Shown: one piece after another, positions 1-9,368 of the stretch | Layout: the number at the start of each line of letters is the position of its first letter | Position numbering within the stretch: the first letter of the stretch is position 1 | DNA from: DTLC01 sp964555645 | Lineage (GTDB): Bacteria; Verrucomicrobiota; Verrucomicrobiia; Limisphaerales; DTLC01 | NCBI GenBank assembly: GCA_964555645.1 | Contig: CAZKTA010000002.1 | Coordinates: 186,001-250,000, forward strand | DNA length: 64,000 nt | Reading direction: 5' to 3' | The notes under the pieces: generated by a model | What the model was told of the DNA's origin: nothing | The model's database searches: none | The model's input: the letters and a program-made list of their open reading frames with translations, nothing else | Translations under genes and position numbers: made by a program

Positions 1-413
1 GTTAATTGCGGCTCAAGGAAATAGTTCACTTGAACAGTGCGCCCGGACTTCTGCTCCCTGAAAACGACATATTCGCCCTTAAAATGGTACACACCGGTTT
101 TAACCAACTCTCCATCTGAACCAACCAACTGATACTCGATTGCATACGCCCAAAGGCTGCCTGGCTTTGGCCGCTGCGTTGCCGGGATGCTCGCGTTGCT
201 AACCAAACGTGCAAGAGGTGTGTCGCCGGGGATGTCAAACTGGAGCCACCGATTTGTTTCCAACAAGTACATCTCGCTCCTGAGCGCCTGCTCAAGACCC
301 TCGATTCGGAACCGATGACGTTTTATCCACGCTGGGATTTCCCCGGACGAGCGATAGGCCAGCACGCCCCCTGCAACCAGGGCTGCCACCACAAACCACT
401 TGGATGAACGCAT
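1..413 (-). CDS. Hypothetical membrane-anchored protein (3' end off the window)
   Basis: I do not recognise this protein. Translation on the minus strand begins with ATG at 413 and stays open to base 1, giving at least 137 residues, so the gene is cut by the window edge. Residues 1-20 (MRSSKWFVVAALVAGGVLAY) form a positively charged start followed by a hydrophobic helix, which fits a signal anchor. The rest is soluble-looking and would lie outside the membrane. The start lies two bases after the stop of the upstream CapC-like gene, which suggests translational coupling and a shared job, perhaps in polymer export. No catalytic motif is visible. Confidence 0.75.
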   Translation of the reverse strand, partial: MRSSKWFVVAALVAGGVLAYRSSGEIPAWIKRHRFRIEGLEQALRSEMYLLETNRWLQFDIPGDTPLARLVSNASIPATQRPKPGSLWAYAIEYQLVGSDGELVKTGVYHFKGEYVVFREQKSGRTVQVNYFLEPQL

Positions 414-415
414 TC

Positions 416-3400
416 TCATTGTGACCACTCAAGAATGGGGCTTCGACTCCTCAAAAACTGGTCTATCCGCTCCAATTCTGCCCCGGCCCCTGCCACCATT
501 TGATCATGTCTGGGGCGAATGTTTAGCACCACTGGCAAAGCTTCCTTGTCGCTGCTAATCAACAGAAACAGTTGCTTCGATGTCCGGTCCAACAACGCCA
601 AGTAGTCGAATTCTGGCCACCCATTTAATGCTTTGAGCAGCAGAACAACATCTGTGGTCTTGGTGTACCTGACCAACAAATCGCGCAATTCGGGCGGAAT
701 GACTGTCTTGCGGCCCGACGAAAGGCGCTCTTTCAGCAGCGGCTTCAGGTCGTGCTGCACGATTGAAACACCTGCGGCCTCAATTTGGACGCGCAACGGA
801 TAATCTTCCTGCGGCCTGAATGCGTCACGCAATGCCGGTGAAAGCCAAAGAACGGCAAATTCCTTGTTCATTGACTGGTTGATGTACTGGGCCTGCGGCA
901 CGCAAAATATCTCGTACCCGGCTGCCAGCGGCGACCCGTCCACAAATTGCATCCGGAAACCGTCGGCTTCCAAATAATCTAGAAGCGTTTGCCCCAAAGA
1001 CCCAAGCATGGCTCTATCACGAATACCGTCATGGGCAGCAACCAGTATTTCGGGTGGGTCAACAACTCCGGCGCCGCCGGTGTACCCTCGGCACTGAACC
1101 ACCATCTTGGGTCGTGCATGCGCCTGGCGAAGCACGACCTGATTCACAAGCGAAAACAGGTTCGCCGCATTGCGCAAATCCAGTACATCAGATGTCCGGT
1201 GCGGGTTTGCTTCATTGTGCGACCCGGCGAGCAGGATTGATTCAGCCTGAAGGCGATCAAACAAATGCACGCCGAACTCTAGCGTGTTAAGATCGAATAA
1301 CGGACGTGGTACCTGGACAATGTAAGGTTGTTTTTCGCCAAGCCGGACGACAAATGTTCCCCAATACCGCCTGGGGGCGGCATCTGGCAACTCCGTCAAG
1401 ACCAGAAAGTCCTGCCCAATTGAAGAGTCGTGCATCATACAAACCTGATAACCGACCACCCACGCTGAACAGTTTATTGCTCGAATCAAATCCAATGCCC
1501 CCGTGGTGAATCTCGAGTCTATGTATCCCGTCTCAGCAACCTCGACCAAAGGCGTGAGAATCTCCTCGTCAAAGTAAAGCAGTTCCTCTGGTAATGGTGC
1601 GATGTACGCATTGCTGCCGCCCTTTGCGATCTGACGCTTCTGCTCCAAAAGCCATTCCAATACCAAGCCGTTGGTCGGCACGGCCGGCTCGCGCGCTCCA
1701 ATAACGGATTCAGCCAGCCGCGATTTAAGAAGAATCCGGGTTGGCCGTGTCAGCCACAGCTCGGCGAACCCCGCGCGTGTCTGGCGCTGTTGCGCGTTGG
1801 GCAAACGCAACGGCGCCCAGCGCAGGCCGAAATCGCCCAGCTCTGCTTGCAGACCTCTGAGCGAGAGCGACCGCGGTAGCTCCGCCTTCACAAACATCAT
1901 GTTACTTGAGGAAAGTTCGGGTAATTGCCGGACAGCCTCGATCGTGGAGCCGCGAACCTGTAGCACGTTGCGCCGGCCAAAAACCTGGTGAAAGACGTGA
2001 AAGGGCGTGTTGCGATTCCCTAACACATCGGAGCTTCTGTCTTTGTTTGTAAACCGACTGCTGCCGGCGATGGCAAGCGCCGAGGCGCCAAGTCGCTTGT
2101 ACAAATGTATAGCCGACTCGACTACAAACCGTTCATCCAAAGGGGCGGGTACTTCAACAACGAGCCCGTTCGGGCGACTGAGATCAATAACGTAGAATCC
2201 CCACCCACGATTCACGTTGCGTTCGCGCAAACATAGGTGATGCTGTTGAACAAGTTCAACTGAGTAATTCAGTTTTTCGAAGTGGCTGCGCGCCAGTTCA
2301 AGAGGTTCGCGCGCCCCGGTATCAACATGTTGTCGAATCAACTGTAACGCCTCACGAAACCGATTCAGCTCCGAAGGCGTTGGCATAACAACGCTTTCCG
2401 GAGTGCGTTTGCTGTAGAGCTGTAATTTTCCCCTTATCGCCAGCGCTTCAAGTGTTTCAGCCGAGGTGTGCAACGGCGTAGTTGTTACTGGCTGTTTCTG
2501 CAAACCCACTGGTACCGAGCCAAGTAGTGTGGCCAGCCAAAGGCCGAGCAGATTCGCTGCAACAGCGGCAACAAACGAAGTCTGCAATGTTGCGCGCCCC
2601 AGACGCAACACGATGTGTTTACTGTGCATCTTCAGCGCGATCAGGCTCGAGAGCAAATACGCGAAACCAAAGTAATCGTTTACTGCTATATCAGGGGAGA
2701 CCACCGGCAGAATGTAGCCGAGGCAAAATCTGTAAGCATATGCCACGTTAAAAAAGAGCAGCACCTTGCGCGCGCCCTCCATTGTCGTACCCCTGAATAA
2801 CGACGTGCGAAGCAGCAGGTCGGACACCGTGTATGCCACCGCCGCTTCAGCCAGCGTGCTTAGGATTTTCAGGGGCTCGTACCACTGAAGGGCAAGCAGC
2901 GCTGGGATCAAAATGCCGTTGTAATCCAGGCCATACCTCAGGTTCATGCGCGATGCAATGAACCCGGTCACGATCAAAATGATGTATGACTTGGGGCTGG
3001 CAAGGAGCGATGCTGCCACGTCCGAATACATGTAGGCAAGGTGCCCCACACTGAAGTTGGTGACGGTCATCAATACATATCTGATAAGGACAAAAGTAAT
3101 ACCCACCGAGAGTGCAAAAGGCCCCAAACCACGCCACAGACCTGTCTTCCAGAATTGATTTGCAATCAGCGCGGTGATGATCATACCGAAACTTCGGAAG
3201 GAATCCTTGTAATCGAGCGTGAAATTCCATTGCGCTTGCAGCCATTCGGCAAAGTGGGGAAGCAGCCAGCCATCCATGCTCACGCGCACAAAAACCGCAC
3301 TCAAAAACAGCGCAAAAAACCTGTCCCGGCCGAAAAAGCTGCACCACCATCCAAAACGCGACAGGTACTCTGAAACCAGCCAAACAAGGCAATATGCGGT

Positions 3401-3604
3401 GATTCCTTCTGCTATGGTTATACCCGCGCAAACTGGATTCGTGAGCATCAACGGCACAAGATAACCTGGCACAACCAAACCTGAATAGGTCCAGCCAAAC
3501 CGCAGGTTGAAAAACGAGACCACCAAAACACCCACCCACACGGTCGTTACGACCGATTCACGCAGGCTTCCTTCAGGAAATATTTGCAGGGGAAAGAGGT
3601 CCAT
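416..3604 (-). CDS. Large integral membrane protein with two CapC/PgsC-like units and a duplicated soluble domain
   Basis: About 1062 residues. The first 370 or so form many membrane segments arranged as two similar units (about 20-190 and 205-370). Each carries an NLRFGWTYSGLVVPGYL / NLRYGLDYNGILIPALL signature like the poly-gamma-glutamate exporter component CapC/PgsC. The remainder is soluble and also holds an internal duplication: residues about 433-548 and 701-841 share V-VP-PL, E-x-x-x-HL-x-RL and GS-x-x-x-x-N-x-x-x-x-SDVL-x-x-RN. ATG at 3604 is chosen because AGAGG lies 8 bases upstream; a TTG seven codons earlier is also open. It is coupled to the partial gene on its 3' side. A role in polymer export or membrane signalling is inference; no CapB-type ligase is in view. 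Confidence 0.8.
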   Translation of the reverse strand: MDLFPLQIFPEGSLRESVVTTVWVGVLVVSFFNLRFGWTYSGLVVPGYLVPLMLTNPVCAGITIAEGITAYCLVWLVSEYLSRFGWWCSFFGRDRFFALFLSAVFVRVSMDGWLLPHFAEWLQAQWNFTLDYKDSFRSFGMIITALIANQFWKTGLWRGLGPFALSVGITFVLIRYVLMTVTNFSVGHLAYMYSDVAASLLASPKSYIILIVTGFIASRMNLRYGLDYNGILIPALLALQWYEPLKILSTLAEAAVAYTVSDLLLRTSLFRGTTMEGARKVLLFFNVAYAYRFCLGYILPVVSPDIAVNDYFGFAYLLSSLIALKMHSKHIVLRLGRATLQTSFVAAVAANLLGLWLATLLGSVPVGLQKQPVTTTPLHTSAETLEALAIRGKLQLYSKRTPESVVMPTPSELNRFREALQLIRQHVDTGAREPLELARSHFEKLNYSVELVQQHHLCLRERNVNRGWGFYVIDLSRPNGLVVEVPAPLDERFVVESAIHLYKRLGASALAIAGSSRFTNKDRSSDVLGNRNTPFHVFHQVFGRRNVLQVRGSTIEAVRQLPELSSSNMMFVKAELPRSLSLRGLQAELGDFGLRWAPLRLPNAQQRQTRAGFAELWLTRPTRILLKSRLAESVIGAREPAVPTNGLVLEWLLEQKRQIAKGGSNAYIAPLPEELLYFDEEILTPLVEVAETGYIDSRFTTGALDLIRAINCSAWVVGYQVCMMHDSSIGQDFLVLTELPDAAPRRYWGTFVVRLGEKQPYIVQVPRPLFDLNTLEFGVHLFDRLQAESILLAGSHNEANPHRTSDVLDLRNAANLFSLVNQVVLRQAHARPKMVVQCRGYTGGAGVVDPPEILVAAHDGIRDRAMLGSLGQTLLDYLEADGFRMQFVDGSPLAAGYEIFCVPQAQYINQSMNKEFAVLWLSPALRDAFRPQEDYPLRVQIEAAGVSIVQHDLKPLLKERLSSGRKTVIPPELRDLLVRYTKTTDVVLLLKALNGWPEFDYLALLDRTSKQLFLLISSDKEALPVVLNIRPRHDQMVAGAGAELERIDQFLRSRSPILEWSQ

Positions 3605-3623
3605 GGCCAATACCTCTGTCCGC

Positions 3624-3649
3624 AAACCCGCATTTGCTTAGGCGGGTTT
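3624..3649 (-). promoter_or_regulatory. Perfect hairpin ahead of the CapC-like gene
   Basis: Inverted repeat AAACCCGC / GCGGGTTT (8 bp, 10-base loop) between the response regulator and the CapC-like gene. On the minus strand it ends 19 bases before the chosen ATG at 3604. There is no U tract after the stem, so a classical terminator is unlikely. A leader structure or weak attenuator is possible. Confidence 0.35.
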
Positions 3650-3733
3650 TAGATCGGATACGCGAGACCGAAATCCACGGTTCGTTGGTTGTTGTTTTGT
3701 GGGTTCATGCCAGTGGGTTATCTACCGGGTTGG

Positions 3734-4606
3734 CTATTGATTGGCACGCTTGCGCGCGATCAGATTCCGCATCATGTCCGCAAGCTCCCTGACATGCAAT
3801 GGTTTACTTGCAAAGAAATCTGCACCGCTGCTGAGCACTTCTTCCTTCACCTTTGGATTGTCAACGGTGGTGAAGACAACCACAGGTGTTGAATCATGAG
3901 CTGTATGCCGGAGCCACTTTATGAATGCCAAACCGTCCATTACAGGCATTAACAAATCCACCAACAGCACGTCCGGGTGATCTTTCTGAAGAATCTCCTG
4001 GGCGGCCCTGCCATTTTCGGTCAACAAACACTCAAAATCGAAATTGCTGAGTCCACGTTTGAGCAACATCCTCATGATCGGGTCGTCCTCAATTATCAAC
4101 ACCCGATTCTTCGGTTGCGCCGCCGCTTCTGGTGTGGAACCCACTTGACGGTCGCTGCTTGCAGTTGGAGCAGTGTCATGTTGCGCAGTCGCCGTTTGCG
4201 CTGGGGGTGATACCGCGCCCTGGCGGTTGGAAGACTGTTGTTGTTCATTGCCAACACCGGCCTCCACCGGCGCCTCGGCGGCACGCTCCGGTTCTGAAAC
4301 CGTTGCAGGGGTAACCTCAGATACGACGGCCGTCGGTGCCTGTGGATGCTCAACAAACCCAATCTGACTAACCTGAGGAGGAAACGTATCAACAGCCGTA
4401 TTTATGGGGCTTGCCTGTTGCCCTACCTGCCTCGGCACATCTGCCTCCTGAACTGCCTCGGCTACTGGGCGTTTCAAGATTTGTGCACCGGCTTGCGTTG
4501 GCTTTTTTGTCCGAGCGGCGCGCCGATCAACCTTTTTCGGCTTTCTCGCAGTTCGACGTGCTTCCACAGCTAACGGCTGCTCACACGATCCTCGCATTGC
4601 ACTCAT
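3734..4606 (-). CDS. Response regulator with long disordered N-terminus and C-terminal receiver domain
   Basis: 290 residues. The first 160 or so are rich in Ala, Pro, Gln, Thr and Arg/Lys with no recognisable fold and are probably disordered. The C-terminal 120 residues are a canonical receiver domain: acidic pair in VLIIEDDP, phosphoacceptor Asp about residue 217 in VLLVDLLMPVMDG, Thr in VVFTT, and Lys in FFASKPL. No output domain follows, so it probably works through protein contacts, like CheY/Spo0F-type regulators. The CHASE2 sensor gene upstream on the same strand (over 400 bp away) could be its partner; that is inference. ATG at 4606 has no good Shine-Dalgarno; ATG at 4597 is an alternative. 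Confidence 0.85.
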   Translation of the reverse strand: MSAMRGSCEQPLAVEARRTARKPKKVDRRAARTKKPTQAGAQILKRPVAEAVQEADVPRQVGQQASPINTAVDTFPPQVSQIGFVEHPQAPTAVVSEVTPATVSEPERAAEAPVEAGVGNEQQQSSNRQGAVSPPAQTATAQHDTAPTASSDRQVGSTPEAAAQPKNRVLIIEDDPIMRMLLKRGLSNFDFECLLTENGRAAQEILQKDHPDVLLVDLLMPVMDGLAFIKWLRHTAHDSTPVVVFTTVDNPKVKEEVLSSGADFFASKPLHVRELADMMRNLIARKRANQ

Positions 4607-5042
4607 GGTTTGTCCGTTGGAATCTGCGCGTTTTGTCGAGTCTACTTTAGCACAATTGGTGCCAGTAAAGGTTCAGAAAAGGCTCAATTTACGCGGTCGT
4701 TGAAACCGATATGCAACGTGGCTCGCACGGACCACGTCAAAGGCTCTGCGATGGATACGTGTGATACTGTCCAGAGAAATGTCTTTAAATGGCCCGCTTT
4801 AGGACAGAACCAAAGCAGTCAGAAAAACACCATCGAACTGGGCGCCGACGCAATTTTTGGCTTTCTTATGCCCTAACCCCTACTGTTTCGGCCCTAGCAT
4901 GGCTTCGGTAACTAGGAACAAAAAGCTCGCCCCAGTGCGTTGCCCGGGCCAAAGCAACAAAAAGCGTCCATGCAGTGCCACGAATTTTGCTGAGGCAACG
5001 CTTTCAAAGCGGGCTTTGGCCAAACTTCTCAGATACATTCGG
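4607..5042. other. Non-coding gap, no gene seen
   Basis: This 436-base gap separates the response regulator from the CHASE2 gene. Open frames here are short, have no recognisable product and lack codon-like composition. Probably the promoter region of the response regulator; no confident -35/-10 pair was found. Confidence 0.5.
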
Positions 5043-7754
5043 TCATGCAGGAGTCAACGCCAACGTGGGGTCGGTCTGGAACTGCCGCAGTCGTAAATTA
5101 ACGACGTAACCCTTACCAACGTCACTGACAACTTCGAATGCACCGCCCCAGGACCGCACCCAAACAGCAGCTTCGCGAAGGACTTGAAATTCTTCAGAGG
5201 CCGGTAATTCCGCGCTAGCCAAAATTTCCTGCAATCTTTCGTTCGGAATTCCGAAGCCGCAATTCGAGAACCGGAATTGCGCCGTTGTAAGGGCGTCCTC
5301 GACCTCGATTGTTAGAGTAGTGTTCTCGGCCGCGTCGCTCAGCAATAACCTGAGAATGGCAGAAAAAATCTTTGCCAACTGCGGCGGCGACGCAAGCACC
5401 TGAACCATTATCTGCGGACGCTCGACCTTGAAAGAAACACGCCGTTCAGCAGCTTTTTGGGCGAACTCATTGCACGCTTGCTGAAGCAGTTGAAGCGCTT
5501 CGACAGGAAAACAGCGCAGGGCTTCAGCATCTATATTTTGTCCGAGGTACTTCTGGCATTCACGAAGCACACCCACACAAATGTCGGTCTTGCGCTGGAT
5601 CACCTCTAGCAACGAGCGGCGTTCTTCCGGTGGAACCGAGTCTTCTTCTAGAAGTGAGGCCGAAATCTTTATGGCCGCTAGGTGATTCCGCATGTCCACA
5701 CCTAAACGGTCAGCAACGACACCCTTCAGACTCGACAGCGTTGTAAGTGATGTAGTTTCGACTAACTCGCAAACCATGCCCTGCACGCTCATTACCTCCG
5801 GACCAAGTCGTGTCTGTTTTCGTTCGCGCAACGGATAAATCCGCAGCAAAAATTCTCTGTCACCTTGTGACACCAACCTGACTGACATAGACACAGGCGA
5901 CCCTTCGAACAAAACAATCCGAATCAGATTTCGAACTTGCGAATCGTCTTTGCCAGTCACCAGACGCAGAAAGTCAACAGCTGTACCGCGTGCCGGCACG
6001 AAATTTTCATCACGCAGCAGTGTCACAGCAGGCTCGTTCGCCTTTAGAACGCACCCGAAAAAGTCGTACACAATGGTGGCGGTACTTATCTGGCTAAACA
6101 CGGTGTCAAGCACATCGTGGTATTTTTCCAGCGAATCAGCCGTGGTACGCAACTCGTGGTAAACTGGGTCCTCACGACTCGGCGAAAGCCACGCTTTCAC
6201 ACGCCCGAAAACCGAAACCGGCGCTGCAGCGCGTTTTGCCTGGAAAAGCAGCCGGGCAATCTCTTCACTAAACTTCATCAGTACCCCCGAAAAGTTTCGT
6301 ATGGCCGCTGCCTTTGCCGGGTTGATTGCCACAGCCCACATGCCGACGACCTCGCTGCCAAAAATCAGCGGGCAAAGGTACTCATCTTTTTGTACCTGTT
6401 TGACTTTGAAAAAACCCGACACACGCATTGGCCGCCCGTTTGTGATCGCCCTCGCAAACAAGGGTGCTTCTAACGAGCGGTTTTTTTCCTGGATATCATC
6501 AAATGTACAATTGAACGCCTTGAGCTCACGCAATTTTTTCGAGCCAGTAACACGCTCGAAAAGCACCATCTCATCTGCATCTATGGTACGGCCGACCACC
6601 TGCGCCACATAGTCGAAGAACTCGGCTGTCAGTCGGGCCTTTTGTGTACCGAGCCGCTCCTCGATCTCATTCAGCGCACGGAGCCGCATCTCGTTGAGCG
6701 CAAACTGCGTCATGCGGCTCTTGACAACAAGGGTCAGACCGAACTGCGCAGTCTGGGCCGCCACAAGGCCGCCCACAGGCAACCAGAGATCAAAGTACCC
6801 TACGCTAGCCACCCCGACCAGCATGCACACCAACAACATCCCGAATGCAATCCGTACACCGCTAACCGAGCTAACCCGGTGGTAAAGAAGGGCACTGATA
6901 ACACCCAAGCCGAGCAATAATGACAGAGCCTGCGCCGCGGGCAAAACTTGGATCGGCGTCCCGTCAAGTAACGTTTGCAATGCATTGGCCTGAAACTCAA
7001 GAAACGTCATCGTTTCAGCCCCCCAACATACCGGCGTTTCAACGCCCAAAAACCCATCATCCCAGCCTATCAGAACAATCTTGTCCCTGACCATGTCCGG
7101 AATAACGTCTCCACCCAGCACTCGTGCCAAGCTGACGTTCGGGACTGTGCCCGGCCCGCCCATGAAATCTATGAGGTACCGGCCATGTACACTGCGCCAA
7201 GCCGAAACCGGCCCGAACATTGCCGCCGCACGGCTCTCAAGTGTTGACAAACTGTTTGTGCCGACCGTGACATGCGTCTGGTGAAAACGGCGCACACCCT
7301 TCCGGCTTGGCGGCGCGAACACGACACCCCACTGCAATTCAAGGTCACGTGCTGCCTCGGGCCAAGGTTCAATCCGTAAGACATCGGGATCCTCAGGCAC
7401 AGGCCGAAGCGCACGGCCAAAAACCACTCGCTTCAAATCAGCGGCGCGCTGGAAAAATTCGCGTGAATTCCGTGTTGGGACAAAATTAAACACGATACCC
7501 TTGGCACCCAAACTCGTCAGTGTGTCGAGTGTTTTGATCGCCTCTTCGTCAGTAAACTCATGCTCACGTGCGATCCGCAAAAGAAGCAAATTTGCCTTTG
7601 GCTCGCGCCACCGCGCAGTCCACGAAAGCAGCCGGTCGTAAAACATATCGTCCCAGCCAGCAAGCCAACCGGCCTGCTGCAGGATCCACACAACCAGTGC
7701 AACGAGGACCCCGAGCACCAGACTTGATTTACCCCATCTAGATGCGGGTGCCAT
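5043..7754 (-). CDS. CHASE2-GAF-PAS sensor, histidine-kinase-like with degenerate ATPase domain
   Basis: 903 residues from ATG 7754. The order is an N-terminal membrane helix (about 10-28), an extracytoplasmic CHASE2-type sensor region, three membrane helices (about 275-345), a GAF-like region, a PAS-like region (ISTATIVYDFFGCVLKANEP), then a DHp helix with His691 in RNHLAAIK. The final domain resembles HATPase_c but its key residues have changed: the N-box reads AILRLLLSDAAE with no Asn in the usual place, and the DxGxG box reads NCGFGIP. A late Gly loop (GKGYVV) remains. The protein may therefore have weak or no kinase activity and act as a sensor scaffold. I chose ATG 7754 over a TTG at 7913 because CHASE2 proteins normally begin just before the first helix. 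Confidence 0.85.
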   Translation of the reverse strand: MAPASRWGKSSLVLGVLVALVVWILQQAGWLAGWDDMFYDRLLSWTARWREPKANLLLLRIAREHEFTDEEAIKTLDTLTSLGAKGIVFNFVPTRNSREFFQRAADLKRVVFGRALRPVPEDPDVLRIEPWPEAARDLELQWGVVFAPPSRKGVRRFHQTHVTVGTNSLSTLESRAAAMFGPVSAWRSVHGRYLIDFMGGPGTVPNVSLARVLGGDVIPDMVRDKIVLIGWDDGFLGVETPVCWGAETMTFLEFQANALQTLLDGTPIQVLPAAQALSLLLGLGVISALLYHRVSSVSGVRIAFGMLLVCMLVGVASVGYFDLWLPVGGLVAAQTAQFGLTLVVKSRMTQFALNEMRLRALNEIEERLGTQKARLTAEFFDYVAQVVGRTIDADEMVLFERVTGSKKLRELKAFNCTFDDIQEKNRSLEAPLFARAITNGRPMRVSGFFKVKQVQKDEYLCPLIFGSEVVGMWAVAINPAKAAAIRNFSGVLMKFSEEIARLLFQAKRAAAPVSVFGRVKAWLSPSREDPVYHELRTTADSLEKYHDVLDTVFSQISTATIVYDFFGCVLKANEPAVTLLRDENFVPARGTAVDFLRLVTGKDDSQVRNLIRIVLFEGSPVSMSVRLVSQGDREFLLRIYPLRERKQTRLGPEVMSVQGMVCELVETTSLTTLSSLKGVVADRLGVDMRNHLAAIKISASLLEEDSVPPEERRSLLEVIQRKTDICVGVLRECQKYLGQNIDAEALRCFPVEALQLLQQACNEFAQKAAERRVSFKVERPQIMVQVLASPPQLAKIFSAILRLLLSDAAENTTLTIEVEDALTTAQFRFSNCGFGIPNERLQEILASAELPASEEFQVLREAAVWVRSWGGAFEVVSDVGKGYVVNLRLRQFQTDPTLALTPA

Positions 7755-8366
7755 AAACGCTACCCAACAAACAGCTCTGTCTGGCTCCCCCGTGGCGTTG
7801 CTACGTATATCAAACCCCTGCGCATCGCTGCCGACAACGGGTTTCCCACCCGCCTTGAGGCTCAAGTGTCTCGGTGGCCCCGTTGGCTGTCCCCGGTTCT
7901 TTCGTAATGCCAATGTGGCTATACGAATACAACATGGGCCTCACGTCGCGCACGCTACATGCCTCGTTTTCGCCACAGCGGTCTTTGCCGAACCCGTTTT
8001 GCCGGCGTGCGGCCGGCACGAGCTTGTGGCCTTCTTACAGTATTCCCGCAAATATGCACGGGGAATTCGCCAGTTCACGCCTCGGTTGAAAGCAAATGTC
8101 GAGCCATTCTTTGTGATAAACCGCTGCTTTTTAGACGGCAAAACAATAATCATAACACACAACGAAACGAATTTTCCTCCCAAAGGTGCATCCTGCAAAT
8201 GCTGTTTTTCCTACATAAGTCCGGAGTTTCAGTCCCAAATAAGAGCGCTTGCCACGTCAAAATTTCAAACGCCAAGTTAAAAAATGGCCCTCGCAGGGGC
8301 GAAAACACCGGCGGCCTTTTGCGCCATGCTCGACACACAGACCAGTGATGCGTATGCTCGATGCTC
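7755..8366. other. Divergent intergenic region with a GC-rich hairpin
   Basis: About 610 bases between the CHASE2 gene (minus) and the epimerase gene (plus). The overlapping open frames look like chance. One perfect hairpin is visible near 8002-8020 (TGCCGGC / GCCGGCA, 5-base loop). Promoters for both flanking genes should lie here but I could not pin them down. Confidence 0.4.
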
Positions 8367-9320
8367 ATGAATTTTCTTGTGACAGGCGGCGCAGGTTTTA
8401 TCGGCTCACACGTGTGCGAATGGCTGTTGCGTGCAGGACACGCCGTGTGGGCAATTGACAACCTGGACGATTTCTACGACCCGGCAATCAAGGTTCGTAA
8501 TTTACAGGAAATCAGGACTGCAGGTGGGAAATTTGAGTTTATCAGGGGTGACATTACCGACCCTGCTGTCGTTGCAGAACTGTTTGGGTCCGTGCGATTT
8601 GACCAAGTGATTCACCTTGCCGCGCGCGCAGGCGTGCGTCCAAGCCTGGAATCCCCCGCCCTGTACCAACGTGTAAACGTCGAAGGAACGGTAAACGTGC
8701 TCGAATCAGCTCGAAAATCGGGGGTGCGAAAAATCATTATTGCATCTTCATCGTCGGTTTACGGTGTTAACTCAAAGTTGCCATTCAACGAGGCCGACCC
8801 TGTCAACCGCCCCATTTCACCTTATGCAGCCAGCAAGCTTGCCGCCGAAGCACTTGCACACGTTTATCACCACAACTACGGCATGGATATTGTGGCGCTG
8901 CGGCTCTTCACCGTGTACGGGCCGCGACAGCGCCCAGACCTGGCGATCCACAAGTTCGCCGCGCTCATAAGCACAGGTAGGCCGATACCGTTTTACGGCG
9001 ACGGATCAACTGCGCGTGACTACACGTACATTGACGACGCATTGGAAGGTCTGATGGCCTGCACGCAAAAAGAGTTCGGCTTTGAGATTTTCAACATTGG
9101 CGAGTCGCAAACAGTCACTCTAAGGGGGCTTGTCGAACTTCTGGAGACCGCCCTGGGCGAAAAGGCAATCATTGACTCTCAGCCGGCTCAACCGGGCGAT
9201 GTACCGATCACCTATGCAGACATTTCAAAGGCGCGGGCAAAGCTCGGATACAACCCGAAGGTGAAAATCGAAACCGGCATACAGAAATTTATCGAGTGGT
9301 TTCGGCGCCAACCGCTTTAA
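8367..9320 (+). CDS. NAD-dependent sugar epimerase, probably UDP-glucuronate 4-epimerase
   Basis: Extended SDR enzyme of about 317 residues. The Rossmann motif GGAGFIGSH is at the N-terminus, the catalytic Ser/Tyr/Lys are in ASSSSVYG and SPYAASK, and the C-terminal nucleotide-sugar region has the usual FYGDGSTARDYTYIDD. The stretch DNLDDFYDPAIKVRNL matches the DNLNDYYD-type segment of UDP-glucuronate 4-epimerases, so conversion of UDP-glucuronate to UDP-galacturonate is the best guess; UDP-glucose 4-epimerase is the main alternative. ATG at 8367 fits the short N-terminus of the family; ATG at 8361 is in frame. It stands alone on the plus strand but is close to the EPS genes, including a decarboxylase that uses the same substrate. 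Confidence 0.88.
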   Translation: MNFLVTGGAGFIGSHVCEWLLRAGHAVWAIDNLDDFYDPAIKVRNLQEIRTAGGKFEFIRGDITDPAVVAELFGSVRFDQVIHLAARAGVRPSLESPALYQRVNVEGTVNVLESARKSGVRKIIIASSSSVYGVNSKLPFNEADPVNRPISPYAASKLAAEALAHVYHHNYGMDIVALRLFTVYGPRQRPDLAIHKFAALISTGRPIPFYGDGSTARDYTYIDDALEGLMACTQKEFGFEIFNIGESQTVTLRGLVELLETALGEKAIIDSQPAQPGDVPITYADISKARAKLGYNPKVKIETGIQKFIEWFRRQPL

Positions 9321-9368
9321 CGACTTAACGGTTTCACAGTTCGATGACGCAACGCACCGTGCCTCCAC

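Noticed and set aside
2847..3539. 230-codon minus-strand open frame
   Set aside because: It lies entirely inside the CapC-like gene in another frame. The CapC-like frame has membrane helices and internal repeats; this one has none.
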